From assembly GCF_028692895.1 (NCBI RefSeq), contig NZ_JAQUWN010000023.1, forward strand, positions 1-55,011: a DNA stretch of 55,011 nucleotides. Reading direction: 5' to 3'. The notes beneath the pieces were generated by a model, which saw only the letters and a program-made list of their open reading frames with translations, searched no databases and had not been told where the DNA came from. Shown here piece by piece: positions 17,041 to 24,132 of the stretch; the first letter of the stretch is position 1, and each line of letters opens with the position of its first letter. This DNA comes from Pseudodesulfovibrio sp. (GTDB taxonomy: Bacteria; Desulfobacterota; Desulfovibrionia; Desulfovibrionales; Desulfovibrionaceae). The position numbers were made by a program, and so were the translations under genes.

Positions 17041-17121
17041 GAGCGGCCTCTTTCTCGTTTCACAAATCGGGCAATGCGCCGATCGTAAAGGGGAGCCACA
17101 AAAACACAAGTCTCGCCGAAC

Positions 17122-17127
17122 TGTCAA
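17122..17127 (-). promoter_or_regulatory. Possible -35 box for the glutamate synthase operon
   Basis: TTGACA on the minus strand, within an AT-rich patch (17105-17165). The expected -10 position is only TTTTTG, so the promoter is uncertain. Confidence 0.25.
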
Positions 17128-17281
17128 GAAAAGTTTTAATAGCTTGAATTTAAAAGATAAATTGTCGCAACTTCCTGCACTTCTCCGCCCTTTCACGTCC
17201 GGCGGCGGCCTTCGTCCGCAAGACGGCGGTAGGCGAAGGAGTCCGGCCGGGCCCGACTGGCGGACCTTTGCGCGGCGCTCC

Positions 17282-17310
17282 TTGACATTTTGATCAATCC
17301 CGCCTAATCG
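17282..17310 (+). promoter_or_regulatory. Possible promoter of the symporter leader
   Basis: TTGACA (17282-17287), 17 bases, then TAATCG (17305-17310). The -10 is poor, and transcription from here would start almost at the leader ATG (leaderless). An upstream promoter in the AT-rich patch at 17105-17165 is an alternative. Confidence 0.3.
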
Positions 17311-17317
17311 GTCAGTA

Positions 17318-17404
17318 ATGCATACCAACCTGAACCGCTTCCGCTGCTTCTTTTTCGGCTTTCGCTTCTTTAGAAGCGCCTGCGGTCTTGGGGTGTGCGT
17401 GTAA
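17318..17404 (+). CDS. Phenylalanine-rich leader peptide
   Basis: A 28-codon ORF beginning MHTNLNRF. Seven Phe codons are packed into eleven residues (F8, F11-F13, F15, F17, F18), including TTC-TTT-TTC at 17348-17356 and TTC-TTT at 17366-17371. This density matches amino-acid leader peptides such as PheL and PheM of enterobacteria. It is followed by mutually exclusive RNA pairings and a terminator. No strong Shine-Dalgarno precedes the ATG. No homologue was checked. Confidence 0.65.
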   Translation: MHTNLNRFRCFFFGFRFFRSACGLGVCV

Positions 17405-17467
17405 CCGGCAAGGAAGGATTCACGACAGCAACAGGGGCCGCGGGCATACAGCCGGCGGCCCTTTTCT
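17363..17467 (+). promoter_or_regulatory. Transcription attenuator (antiterminator/terminator)
   Basis: Segment 1:2 is the hairpin CGCTTC (17363-17368) / GAAGCG (17373-17378). Segment 2, GCCTGCGGTC (17378-17387), pairs over all ten bases (two G-U) with GGCCGCGGGC (17436-17445). Segment 3:4 is the terminator GGGCCGC (17435-17441) / GCGGCCC (17455-17461), plus an inner GGC/GCC, with TTTTCT after it. Pairing 2:3 removes the 5' arm of the terminator. A ribosome waiting at the Phe codons would favour 2:3 (readthrough). One reaching the stop at 17402 would cover segment 2 and allow termination. Confidence 0.65.
17435..17467 (+). terminator. Intrinsic terminator of the symporter leader
   Basis: Seven G:C pairs plus three inner pairs across a 5-base loop, then TTTTCT (17462-17467). 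It is 51 bases before the small accessory ORF. Confidence 0.75.
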
Positions 17468-17518
17468 ATTGTCCGGCCGCCGGAGTCCCCGGTCCGCAAA
17501 CAGGAAAGGGGCACCGAG

Positions 17519-17653
17519 ATGATGTTGGGGTTTGGAAGCGTTGAGATAGCGCTGGCCTTCTGGCTCAGCCTGGCGGCGACGGCGCTGTGCGTCGTTTACG
17601 GAATTGTGAACTGGAACAAAGGCGGCAACAAGTGGCCAGGGGGGGATGCATAG
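17519..17653 (+). CDS. Symporter small accessory protein
   Basis: A 44-residue protein (MMLGFGSVEIALAFW...). It has one membrane segment at about residues 7-31, then a short polar tail 'NWNKGGNKWPGGDA'. AGGAAAGGGG lies upstream of the ATG. Its TAG is directly followed by the ATG of the symporter with no gap. It matches the pattern of tiny membrane proteins found in front of sodium:solute symporters, comparable in position to the small subunit of acetate/lactate-type symporters. A structural or targeting role in the transporter is inferred. Confidence 0.75.
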   Translation: MMLGFGSVEIALAFWLSLAATALCVVYGIVNWNKGGNKWPGGDA

Positions 17654-19261
17654 ATGGAAGGCAAGATCCTCGGCGTTCTCCTCTACCTGGGCGTGGTTTT
17701 CTACCTGGGCTACAAGGCGTGGAGGAACACCCGCCAGTCCACGGACTACATGCTGGCCGGACGGCGGATGAACCCGTTCATCCTGGCCATGTCCTATGGC
17801 GCGACCTTCGTGTCCACCTCGGCCATCATCGGTTTCGGCGGCGTGTCCGGCATGTTCGGCATGTCCCTGCTCTGGCTGACCTTCCTGACCATCTTCGTCG
17901 GCATCTTTGTGGCCATGGTCTTTTTCGGCAAGCGGACGAGACGCATGGGACTGGCGCTCGACGCCCATACCTTTCCCGAGCTGCTGGGGCGGCGCTATCA
18001 CTCCAAGTTCATCCAGCAATTCTCCGGGGTGGTCATCTTCGTCTTCATCCCGGTCTACGCGGCGGCCGTGCTCATCGGCATCTGCCGGATGCTCGAAGTC
18101 GCCTTCCCGATCATCAGCTACGGCGCGTGGCTGCTCATCGTCACCGGCATCGTGGCCCTGTACGTGGTCACGGGCGGGCTCAAGGCGGTCATGTACACCG
18201 ACGCCTTCCAAGGTTCCATCATGGCCCTGATGATGCTCATCCTCATCGTCACCACCTACTCCCTGCTCGGCGGCGTCACCGAGGCCCACCAGGCCCTGAC
18301 CGACATGATCAACCTGGCGCCCGAGAAGCTCGTCAAGGGCGGCATGACCGGCTGGACCGCCGGCCCCAGGCTCGGGTCGCCCATCGGCCTGACCATCTAT
18401 ACAACTATTATCTACGGCGTGGGCATCGGCGTCCTGGCCCAGCCGCAACTGGCCATCCGGTTCATGACCGTTCCCTCGGACCGGGAGCTGAACCGGGCCG
18501 TGGCCATCGGCGGCGTGTTCATCCTGCTGATGACCGGCGTGGCCTTCGTCACCGGCGCGCTTTCAAACGTGGTCTTCCACCAGCAGTTCGGCAAGATAGC
18601 CATCGCCATGGCGGGCGGCAACTTCGACAAGATCATCCCCATCTACATCGACAAGGTCATGCCGGGCTGGTTCTCCGGCCTGTTCCTGGTGGCCATGTTC
18701 GCGGCCGCCATGTCCACCATGAGCTCCCAGTACCACGTGGGCGGAACATCGCTTTCGCGCGACTTCCTGGAGCAGCACGTGGTCGTCGGCAACAGCGGCT
18801 CGTCCATGAAGCTGAACCGGCTGGGCGTGACCGTGGCGGTCATCGCCACCCTGGTCTGGGCCTGGCTGCTGCCCGGCGGGGTCATCGCCAGGGCCACGGC
18901 CTTCTTCTTCGGCCTGTGCGCCGCTTCCTTCCTGCCCATCTACGTGCTCGGGCTCTACTGGAAGGGCATGACAAAGGCCGGGGCCAAGATATCCATGGTC
19001 GGCGGGTTCGCCTTCTCCATGTTCTGGCTCCTGTTCGTGCACGTCAAGGAGGCCGAATACATCGGCCTGTGCCAGGCCCTGACCGGCAAGGCCACCCTGG
19101 CGGCGGCCGCCGCGCCCGGCTCCTGGCTCTGGCTGATGCAGTGGGTGGACCCCAACGTGGTCGCCCTGCCCGTTTCCCTGTGCCTGGCCGTGGGCGCGTC
19201 CCTGGCCACCCGGCGCATGGAGCAGCGTCATCTCGACCTCTGCTGGGAGGGGCTGTGCTGA
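17654..19261 (+). CDS. Sodium:solute symporter (SSS family)
   Basis: A 535-residue protein with about 12-13 membrane segments. 'STDYMLAGRRMNPFILAMSYGATFVSTSAIIGFGGVSG' in the first 80 residues is the SSS family signature with the Ser/Thr sodium-site region, and 'YVVTGGLKAVMYTDAFQG' (about 173-190) is the second. Substrate is not readable from sequence. The Phe-codon attenuator upstream suggests phenylalanine or another aromatic compound (inference). It is followed by a strong terminator. Confidence 0.9.
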   Translation: MEGKILGVLLYLGVVFYLGYKAWRNTRQSTDYMLAGRRMNPFILAMSYGATFVSTSAIIGFGGVSGMFGMSLLWLTFLTIFVGIFVAMVFFGKRTRRMGLALDAHTFPELLGRRYHSKFIQQFSGVVIFVFIPVYAAAVLIGICRMLEVAFPIISYGAWLLIVTGIVALYVVTGGLKAVMYTDAFQGSIMALMMLILIVTTYSLLGGVTEAHQALTDMINLAPEKLVKGGMTGWTAGPRLGSPIGLTIYTTIIYGVGIGVLAQPQLAIRFMTVPSDRELNRAVAIGGVFILLMTGVAFVTGALSNVVFHQQFGKIAIAMAGGNFDKIIPIYIDKVMPGWFSGLFLVAMFAAAMSTMSSQYHVGGTSLSRDFLEQHVVVGNSGSSMKLNRLGVTVAVIATLVWAWLLPGGVIARATAFFFGLCAASFLPIYVLGLYWKGMTKAGAKISMVGGFAFSMFWLLFVHVKEAEYIGLCQALTGKATLAAAAAPGSWLWLMQWVDPNVVALPVSLCLAVGASLATRRMEQRHLDLCWEGLC

Positions 19262-19287
19262 TCCCGTCGCCATAGGACGACACCATC

Positions 19288-19327
19288 GAGCGCCGCGCCC
19301 TTCAGGGGAAGCGGCGCTCCCTTTTTT
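19288..19327 (+). terminator. Intrinsic terminator of the symporter operon
   Basis: GAGCGCCGC (19288-19296) / GCGGCGCTC (19311-19319), then CC and TTTTTT. Confidence 0.9.
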
Positions 19328-19333
19328 ATATGT

Positions 19334-19362
19334 TTGACAGCGTTGTTGTTAGGCTCCATAAC
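19334..19362 (+). promoter_or_regulatory. Sigma-70 promoter of dut-argD
   Basis: TTGACA (19334-19339), 17-base spacer, CATAAC (19357-19362). The predicted start is about 19369, 27 bases before the dut ATG. Confidence 0.65.
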
Positions 19363-19395
19363 CAACCCATTCAACGCATATACCAGGTGGAACGA

Positions 19396-19854
19396 ATGAG
19401 AAAAATCGACGTGAACGTGAAGTACCTGCACGAGGTCGCCAGGGAAAACGGCCTCGCTTACGCCACCGAGCATTCGGCCGGGCTCGACCTGCGCGCCTGC
19501 CTCGACGCCGAGGAGCTGGAGATCGGCCCAGGCGAAAAGGCCGCCGTCCCGACGGGCGTGGCCATCGAGATCCGCGAGGAGAGCGTGGCCGGTTTTGTCT
19601 TTTCCCGCAGCGGCCTGGGCACCAAGGATGGCCTGACGGTCAGCCAGGGCGTGGGCGTCATCGACCCGGACTACCGGGGCGAGATCAAGGTCTCCCTGCT
19701 CAACACCTCCGGCGAGGTGCGACGAATCCGGCGTGGGCAGCGGATTGCCCAACTGGTCTTCATGCCCGTCTTCCAGGGCGTCCTCCACGCGACGGACGAA
19801 CTGGGAACCACCGACCGGGGGGCCGGAGGATTCGGCTCCACCGGAAAACAATAA
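19396..19854 (+). CDS. dut: Deoxyuridine 5'-triphosphate nucleotidohydrolase
   Basis: A 152-residue trimeric dUTPase that converts dUTP to dUMP and pyrophosphate, keeping uracil out of DNA. The five motifs are present: 'SAGLDLRA' (1), 'SRSGLGTKDG' (2), 'GVGVIDPDYRGEI' (3, with the catalytic Asp), 'RGQRIAQLVF' (4) and 'RGAGGFGSTG' (5). The ATG at 19396 follows AGGTGG. A longer ORF from 19330 would overlap the promoter and is not used. It is followed 11 bases later by argD. Confidence 0.96.
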   Translation: MRKIDVNVKYLHEVARENGLAYATEHSAGLDLRACLDAEELEIGPGEKAAVPTGVAIEIREESVAGFVFSRSGLGTKDGLTVSQGVGVIDPDYRGEIKVSLLNTSGEVRRIRRGQRIAQLVFMPVFQGVLHATDELGTTDRGAGGFGSTGKQ

Positions 19855-19865
19855 GTTCAAAGAGA

Positions 19866-21074
19866 ATGACAATGAGCAATAAATTCGAAGCGATAAAAGA
19901 ACGGACCGGCAACCTTCTCTGCAACACCTACGGCCGGTATCCCCTGGCCGTCTCCCGGGCCAAAGGGTGCAGGCTCTACGACCTGGACGGCGAGGAATAC
20001 CTGGATTTCCTGGCGGGCATCGCCGTGTGCAGTCTGGGCCACGGCCGGGACGACCTGGCCGACGTCATGGCCGAGCAGGCGCGCAAGATGGTCCATCTCA
20101 GCAACCTTTTCTACCAGGAACCGCAGCTCGACCTGGCAGAGAAGCTCTTGTCCACCTGCGCGGCGGGCAAGGTATTCTTCGCCAACTCCGGGGCCGAGGC
20201 CAACGAGGGGGCCATCAAGCTGGCCCGGCGCTACATGCGCAAGGTCCGGGGCGAGGACCGGTACGAGGTCATCACCCTTGACCACTCCTTCCACGGCCGG
20301 ACCCTGGCCACCCTGACGGCCACCGGTCAGTACGGGCCCATCAAGGACGGCTTCGATCCCCTGCCGCAGGGGTTCGTCACCGTGCCCTTCGGCAACGTCA
20401 ACGCCCTGCGGGGCGCCATCGGCGCCAACACCGCCGCCATCATGATCGAGATGGTCCAGGGCGAGGGCGGCGTGCGCCCCCTGTCCCAGGACTACGTGAA
20501 CGACATCGTGGCCCTGTGCAAGGAGAACGGCCTGCTGCTGATCGTGGACGAGGTCCAGACCGGCGTCTGCCGGACCGGGCGGTTCTGGGCGCACCAGCAC
20601 TACGGCATCACCCCGGACATCTTCACCTCGGCCAAGGCCCTGGCCAACGGCCTGCCCATGGGCGCGGTGCTCTGCACCGACGAGGCGGCCAAGGGATTCG
20701 AGCCCGGTTCCCACGCCTCCACCTTCGGCGGCGGGTGCGTGGTCTCGGCCGTGGCCGCCAAGGTCATCGACATCATGGTCTCCGAACACATGGCCGAGCG
20801 GGCCGCCGAAATGGGGGCCTTCGCCGCCTCCGAGGCGGAGAAGCTGCGGCTCAAGCACCCGGACAAGATTGCTGGGGCGCGCGGCCTCGGCCTGCTCTTC
20901 GGCATCGAGCTGAGCTGCGACGGCAAGGCGGTCTGGAGCGGACTGCTGGCCAACAAGGTGGTCTGCAACCTGACCCAGGGCAAGATCCTGCGGCTGGTTC
21001 CGCCCCTGGTCGTCGAGAAGGCGGACATCCTGGTCTTCATGGCCGTCCTCGACAAGGTCCTGACGGCGCTGTAG
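19866..21074 (+). CDS. argD: Acetylornithine aminotransferase
   Basis: A 402-residue class III PLP aminotransferase. 'NSGAEANEGAIKLARRY' (about residue 102) binds the cofactor phosphate. 'LLIVDEVQTGVCRTGRFWAHQHYGITPDIFTSAKALANGLPMGAVL' holds the cofactor Asp and the Schiff-base lysine in 'TSAKAL'. It makes N-acetylornithine in arginine synthesis and may also serve as succinyl-DAP aminotransferase. Two starts six bases apart (19866, 19872) are possible. The 'QTGVCRTG' loop is typical of ArgD with Gly-to-Cys variation. Confidence 0.93.
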   Translation: MTMSNKFEAIKERTGNLLCNTYGRYPLAVSRAKGCRLYDLDGEEYLDFLAGIAVCSLGHGRDDLADVMAEQARKMVHLSNLFYQEPQLDLAEKLLSTCAAGKVFFANSGAEANEGAIKLARRYMRKVRGEDRYEVITLDHSFHGRTLATLTATGQYGPIKDGFDPLPQGFVTVPFGNVNALRGAIGANTAAIMIEMVQGEGGVRPLSQDYVNDIVALCKENGLLLIVDEVQTGVCRTGRFWAHQHYGITPDIFTSAKALANGLPMGAVLCTDEAAKGFEPGSHASTFGGGCVVSAVAAKVIDIMVSEHMAERAAEMGAFAASEAEKLRLKHPDKIAGARGLGLLFGIELSCDGKAVWSGLLANKVVCNLTQGKILRLVPPLVVEKADILVFMAVLDKVLTAL

Positions 21075-21130
21075 CCCATTCCTTGACCCGTCCGGGCCAA
21101 AGAGGGTACACGGGAGACGGAGGTCCAGCC

Positions 21131-21340
21131 ATGAGCGACATCACGGCAACCGAACCCATCAGCGAGTACGCCCCGGACCGGTACGAACGGGCCAGGCGCG
21201 ACATCGAACCCGCTCCCGAGCGCCTGGAGCGGGTGCAGGCCCCGGTCGTCAAGGCAGAGGCCGCGCAGCAGGATCAGAAGACCACGGTGCAGGGCTTCGC
21301 CTACACCGGCAAGGGAGCCTTCATCGACGGCGTGTTTTAG
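21131..21340 (+). CDS. Small hypothetical protein
   Basis: A 69-residue polar protein (MSDITATEPISEYAPDRYER...). It is rich in Glu, Arg, Pro and Ala and ends 'FAYTGKGAFIDGVF'. It looks disordered in the middle with a short structured tail. The ATG is preceded by GGAGGTCC at 21120-21127. It is followed by a long hairpin (21362-21390). I know no function. Confidence 0.65.
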   Translation: MSDITATEPISEYAPDRYERARRDIEPAPERLERVQAPVVKAEAAQQDQKTTVQGFAYTGKGAFIDGVF

Positions 21341-21361
21341 CGCCGCAACATCGCCATAACC

Positions 21362-21390
21362 GAGGGCCGGGAAACAGTTTCCCGGCCCTC
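21362..21390 (+). terminator. Long inverted repeat, possible terminator
   Basis: GAGGGCCGGGAAAC / GTTTCCCGGCCCTC is a 14-base perfect repeat around a single A. Only TCATAT follows, so termination would be imperfect and prmA may receive readthrough. Confidence 0.55.
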
Positions 21391-21418
21391 TCATATCCAA
21401 AAGAGAGCAGACGACCGC

Positions 21419-22282
21419 ATGTCCACCCTTCTGAAGATCGAGTTCAACGTTCCCGAGACCGAGGCCGACGCGGCCGGGGTCTTCATCGCCGCCCGCGCCC
21501 CCCACGGGTGGGAGGAGACGCCCCGAGGCGACCAGCGCCACTTCACCCTCTACCTGGAGGACCATCCCCTGGGCATGGAGATGGTGCGCGAGTTCGAGGC
21601 CCGGTTCCCCGCGGGCGAGGTCGCCCACAGCGAGCAGGAGTCCGAGAACTGGGCCATGGCCTGGAAGGATTTCTTCATCCCGGTCAATTGCGGCGAAACC
21701 TTCACCATCGTGCCGCCGTGGCTGCAGGACCAGTGCGCCGACGGCCACACCTGCATCACCATCGAGCCCAAGATGGCCTTCGGCACCGGCCACCATCCCA
21801 CCACCTCGCTCTGCCTCCAGGTCATCGCCGACCTGATGAAAAAGGGCCGGATCAAGGCGGGCGGGGCATTCCTCGACCTTGGCACCGGCTCGGGCATCCT
21901 GGCCATCGGCCTGTGCAAGCTCGGCCTGACCGGCCTGGCCGTGGACATCGATCCCCAGGCCGTGGTCTGCGCGCGCGAGAACGTGGCGGCCAACGGGGTG
22001 GCCGACGCCGTCACCCTGACCGTGGGCACCGTGGACAGCCTGGACGAGTCCGTCCAGTTCGACACCGTGGTGGCCAACATCCTCTCCGGCCCGCTCATCG
22101 AGATCGCCCACTTGCTGGCCCCGCGCGTCCGCGAGGGAGGCAACCTCATCCTCTCCGGCATCCTGGCCGACCGCCAGGCCGACGCCGTGGCCGGGGCTTA
22201 CGTGCGCCAGGGGCTGGACGAGCCCGAGCGCCGCATCGACGGCGAATGGGCGGCCCTGATCTGGGAAAACGTCGGGGCGTAG
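21419..22282 (+). CDS. prmA: Ribosomal protein L11 methyltransferase
   Basis: A 287-residue class I SAM methyltransferase. 'MAFGTGHHPTTSLCLQVI' is the PrmA signature, 'FLDLGTGSGILAIGLCKLG' (about 158-176) is the SAM motif I, 'AVDIDPQAV' motif II, and 'DTVVANILSGPLIEI' carries the NIL(S) motif. The N-terminal substrate-binding domain is shorter than in E. coli. It trimethylates ribosomal L11. The next gene begins 2 bases after its stop. Confidence 0.93.
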   Translation: MSTLLKIEFNVPETEADAAGVFIAARAPHGWEETPRGDQRHFTLYLEDHPLGMEMVREFEARFPAGEVAHSEQESENWAMAWKDFFIPVNCGETFTIVPPWLQDQCADGHTCITIEPKMAFGTGHHPTTSLCLQVIADLMKKGRIKAGGAFLDLGTGSGILAIGLCKLGLTGLAVDIDPQAVVCARENVAANGVADAVTLTVGTVDSLDESVQFDTVVANILSGPLIEIAHLLAPRVREGGNLILSGILADRQADAVAGAYVRQGLDEPERRIDGEWAALIWENVGA

Positions 22283-22284
22283 CC

Positions 22285-22938
22285 GTGCGCACGGCCGACA
22301 CGCTGCTCGCCATGTTCGAGGCCATGCGCGCCGCCCTGGGGCCGAGCGACTGGTGGCCGGGGGAGACGCCCTTCGAGATCGCCGTTGGCGCCATCCTGAC
22401 CCAGAACACCAACTGGGGGAACGTGGAGAAGGCCATCGGCAACCTCAAGTCGCGCGGCCTGCTCGACGCCGAGGCCATGTACGGGCTGCCCCCGTCCGAG
22501 CTGGCCGAGCTGATCCGTCCGGCGGGCTATTACAACATCAAGACCAAGCGGCTGCGCAACTTCCTGGCCTTTCTCGGCGAGGAGGCGGACTTCGACATCA
22601 CGACTCTCAGGGAATGGCCGCTGCATTCCCTGCGGCCCAGGGTGCTCGGCATCAGCGGCATCGGCCCGGAGACGGCGGACGCCATCCTGCTCTATGCCCT
22701 GGAACAGCCCACCTTCGTGGTGGACGCCTACACCTTCCGCATGCTCGGCCGCCACGGCCTGGCGGACGAAGATATGGACTATCACGCCCTGCGGGCGGTT
22801 TTCATGGACGCCCTGCCCGAAGATGTGGCACTCTACAACGAGTACCATGCGCTCCTCGTGCGCGTGGGCAAGGACTGGTGCAAGAAAAAGGCGGGACTGT
22901 GCGAGAGCTGCCCGCTTGGACCCTTTCTGGATACCTAG
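22285..22938 (+). CDS. Endonuclease III-like HhH-GPD DNA glycosylase (MagIII-like)
   Basis: A 217-residue helix-hairpin-helix glycosylase. 'FEIAVGAILTQNTNWGNVEKAI' is at the start, the hairpin is 'LGISGIGPETADAILLYA', and the catalytic Asp is in 'FVVDAYTFRML'. The Lys used by bifunctional Nth in the hairpin is Glu here. Only three cysteines of the C-x6-C-x2-C-x5-C iron-sulfur motif remain. Both features point to a monofunctional enzyme like Helicobacter MagIII (3-methyladenine glycosylase). The GTG at 22285, two bases after prmA, is favoured; an ATG at 22312 is the alternative. Confidence 0.82.
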   Translation: MRTADTLLAMFEAMRAALGPSDWWPGETPFEIAVGAILTQNTNWGNVEKAIGNLKSRGLLDAEAMYGLPPSELAELIRPAGYYNIKTKRLRNFLAFLGEEADFDITTLREWPLHSLRPRVLGISGIGPETADAILLYALEQPTFVVDAYTFRMLGRHGLADEDMDYHALRAVFMDALPEDVALYNEYHALLVRVGKDWCKKKAGLCESCPLGPFLDT

Positions 22939-22944
22939 AGCCCG

Positions 22945-24084
22945 ATGCGACTCGCGTTGATCCTCCTTTTGGCCGCCCTCCTCTGTCCGGCCGCCCTCTC
23001 GGCCCAGGAGCCGTCCGAGGCTGCGCCCGACAGCTCGGCTGAAGCCGTGCCCGAGGCCCTGCACGAATCCCTTCAGAAGGAGCACCGGCGCGCGGACGAA
23101 AAGCAGATGGAGGTCCGGGAGCTGACCCGCAAGGCCGGGGACATCTCCACCCGCCTTTCGGACATCGAGGACGACATCCGCACTCTGCGCGGCCGCATCA
23201 ACGCCCAGGAAAAGGTCCTGGGCGAAATCCGGGAGAGCGAGCACAAGGCCCGCCAGGACCACTTCGCCCTGGAAAAGGAGAAGCAGCGTATCGCCCTGGA
23301 GCTTTCCGGCCTGATGCGGACCCTGTGGCCCGTGCATCTCCAGAACATCCGGGCCCGGTTCAAGGGCGTGGACAGTTGGGACATGTTCGACCGTCGCTTC
23401 AACTGGCTCTCCGACATCTACGAGGCCACCCGCGGCAAGCTGGACGAGGCCCGGGACAACTCCCGACGCATCGCCCAGAACCTGGAGCGGCAGCGGCTCC
23501 TGGAGCACGAGGCCGAGCAGCAGCTCGACGAGATCAACCAGAACAAGGACCGGCTTCTCGGCAACAAGTACGCCCTGCGCAAGAACCTCAAGAAAATCAG
23601 AAGGCAACGCGAGGGCCTCGAAGGCGAGCTGAACGATATCCTGGCGACCATCCAGGAGCTCAAGTACCAGTTGCAGTCGCAGAAGACCAAACGCTTCGCC
23701 CTGTACCAGCGCATGCTCCCGTGGCCGGTCAAGGGACGGCTGGTGTCCGGCTTCAACCCCTCGTCGCAGCCCCCGGCGCGCGGCCTGGGCATCGGCACGG
23801 CGGCGAACGCCCAGGTCCAGTCCATCTTCTGGGGCAAGGTGGTGCACAACGACACCCTTCGCGGCTTCGGCCACGTGGTCATCGTGTATCACGGATTCGA
23901 TTATTACAGCCTCTACGCCTACTTGTCGCAAGCCTTCGTCCGCAACGGACAGGAGGTGGAAAAGGACGAACCCCTTGGCGTGGTCGGCTATTATCCCAAG
24001 GCCGACGGGCCCGGACTGTATTTTGAATTGCGTTTTCACCAAAAACCAATTAATCCGAAACTCTGGTTGACTTCACTGCCCTAG
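22945..24084 (+). CDS. EnvC-like murein hydrolase activator (degenerate M23/LytM)
   Basis: A 379-residue exported protein. The signal peptide is about residues 1-20. A long coiled coil runs from about 30 to 255 (many E/K/R/L heptads), then a LytM/M23 fold starts at 'LPWPVKGRLVSGFN'. The zinc ligands are missing: 'ARGLGIG' replaces the HxxxD region and 'LYFELRF' replaces HxH. This is how EnvC-type activators, rather than active endopeptidases, look. It probably acts in the periplasm to switch on cell-division amidases. It begins 6 bases after the glycosylase gene and precedes ctpA. Confidence 0.88.
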   Translation: MRLALILLLAALLCPAALSAQEPSEAAPDSSAEAVPEALHESLQKEHRRADEKQMEVRELTRKAGDISTRLSDIEDDIRTLRGRINAQEKVLGEIRESEHKARQDHFALEKEKQRIALELSGLMRTLWPVHLQNIRARFKGVDSWDMFDRRFNWLSDIYEATRGKLDEARDNSRRIAQNLERQRLLEHEAEQQLDEINQNKDRLLGNKYALRKNLKKIRRQREGLEGELNDILATIQELKYQLQSQKTKRFALYQRMLPWPVKGRLVSGFNPSSQPPARGLGIGTAANAQVQSIFWGKVVHNDTLRGFGHVVIVYHGFDYYSLYAYLSQAFVRNGQEVEKDEPLGVVGYYPKADGPGLYFELRFHQKPINPKLWLTSLP

Positions 24085-24132
24085 GGCGGCGAGCCGGCCT
24101 ACCCAACCGACGCCGAATTACGGGAGGCTTTC

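Noticed and set aside
16113..17099. Minus-strand ORF reading through the glutamate synthase leader
   Set aside because: It is out of frame with the synthase motifs and becomes low-complexity within the gene.
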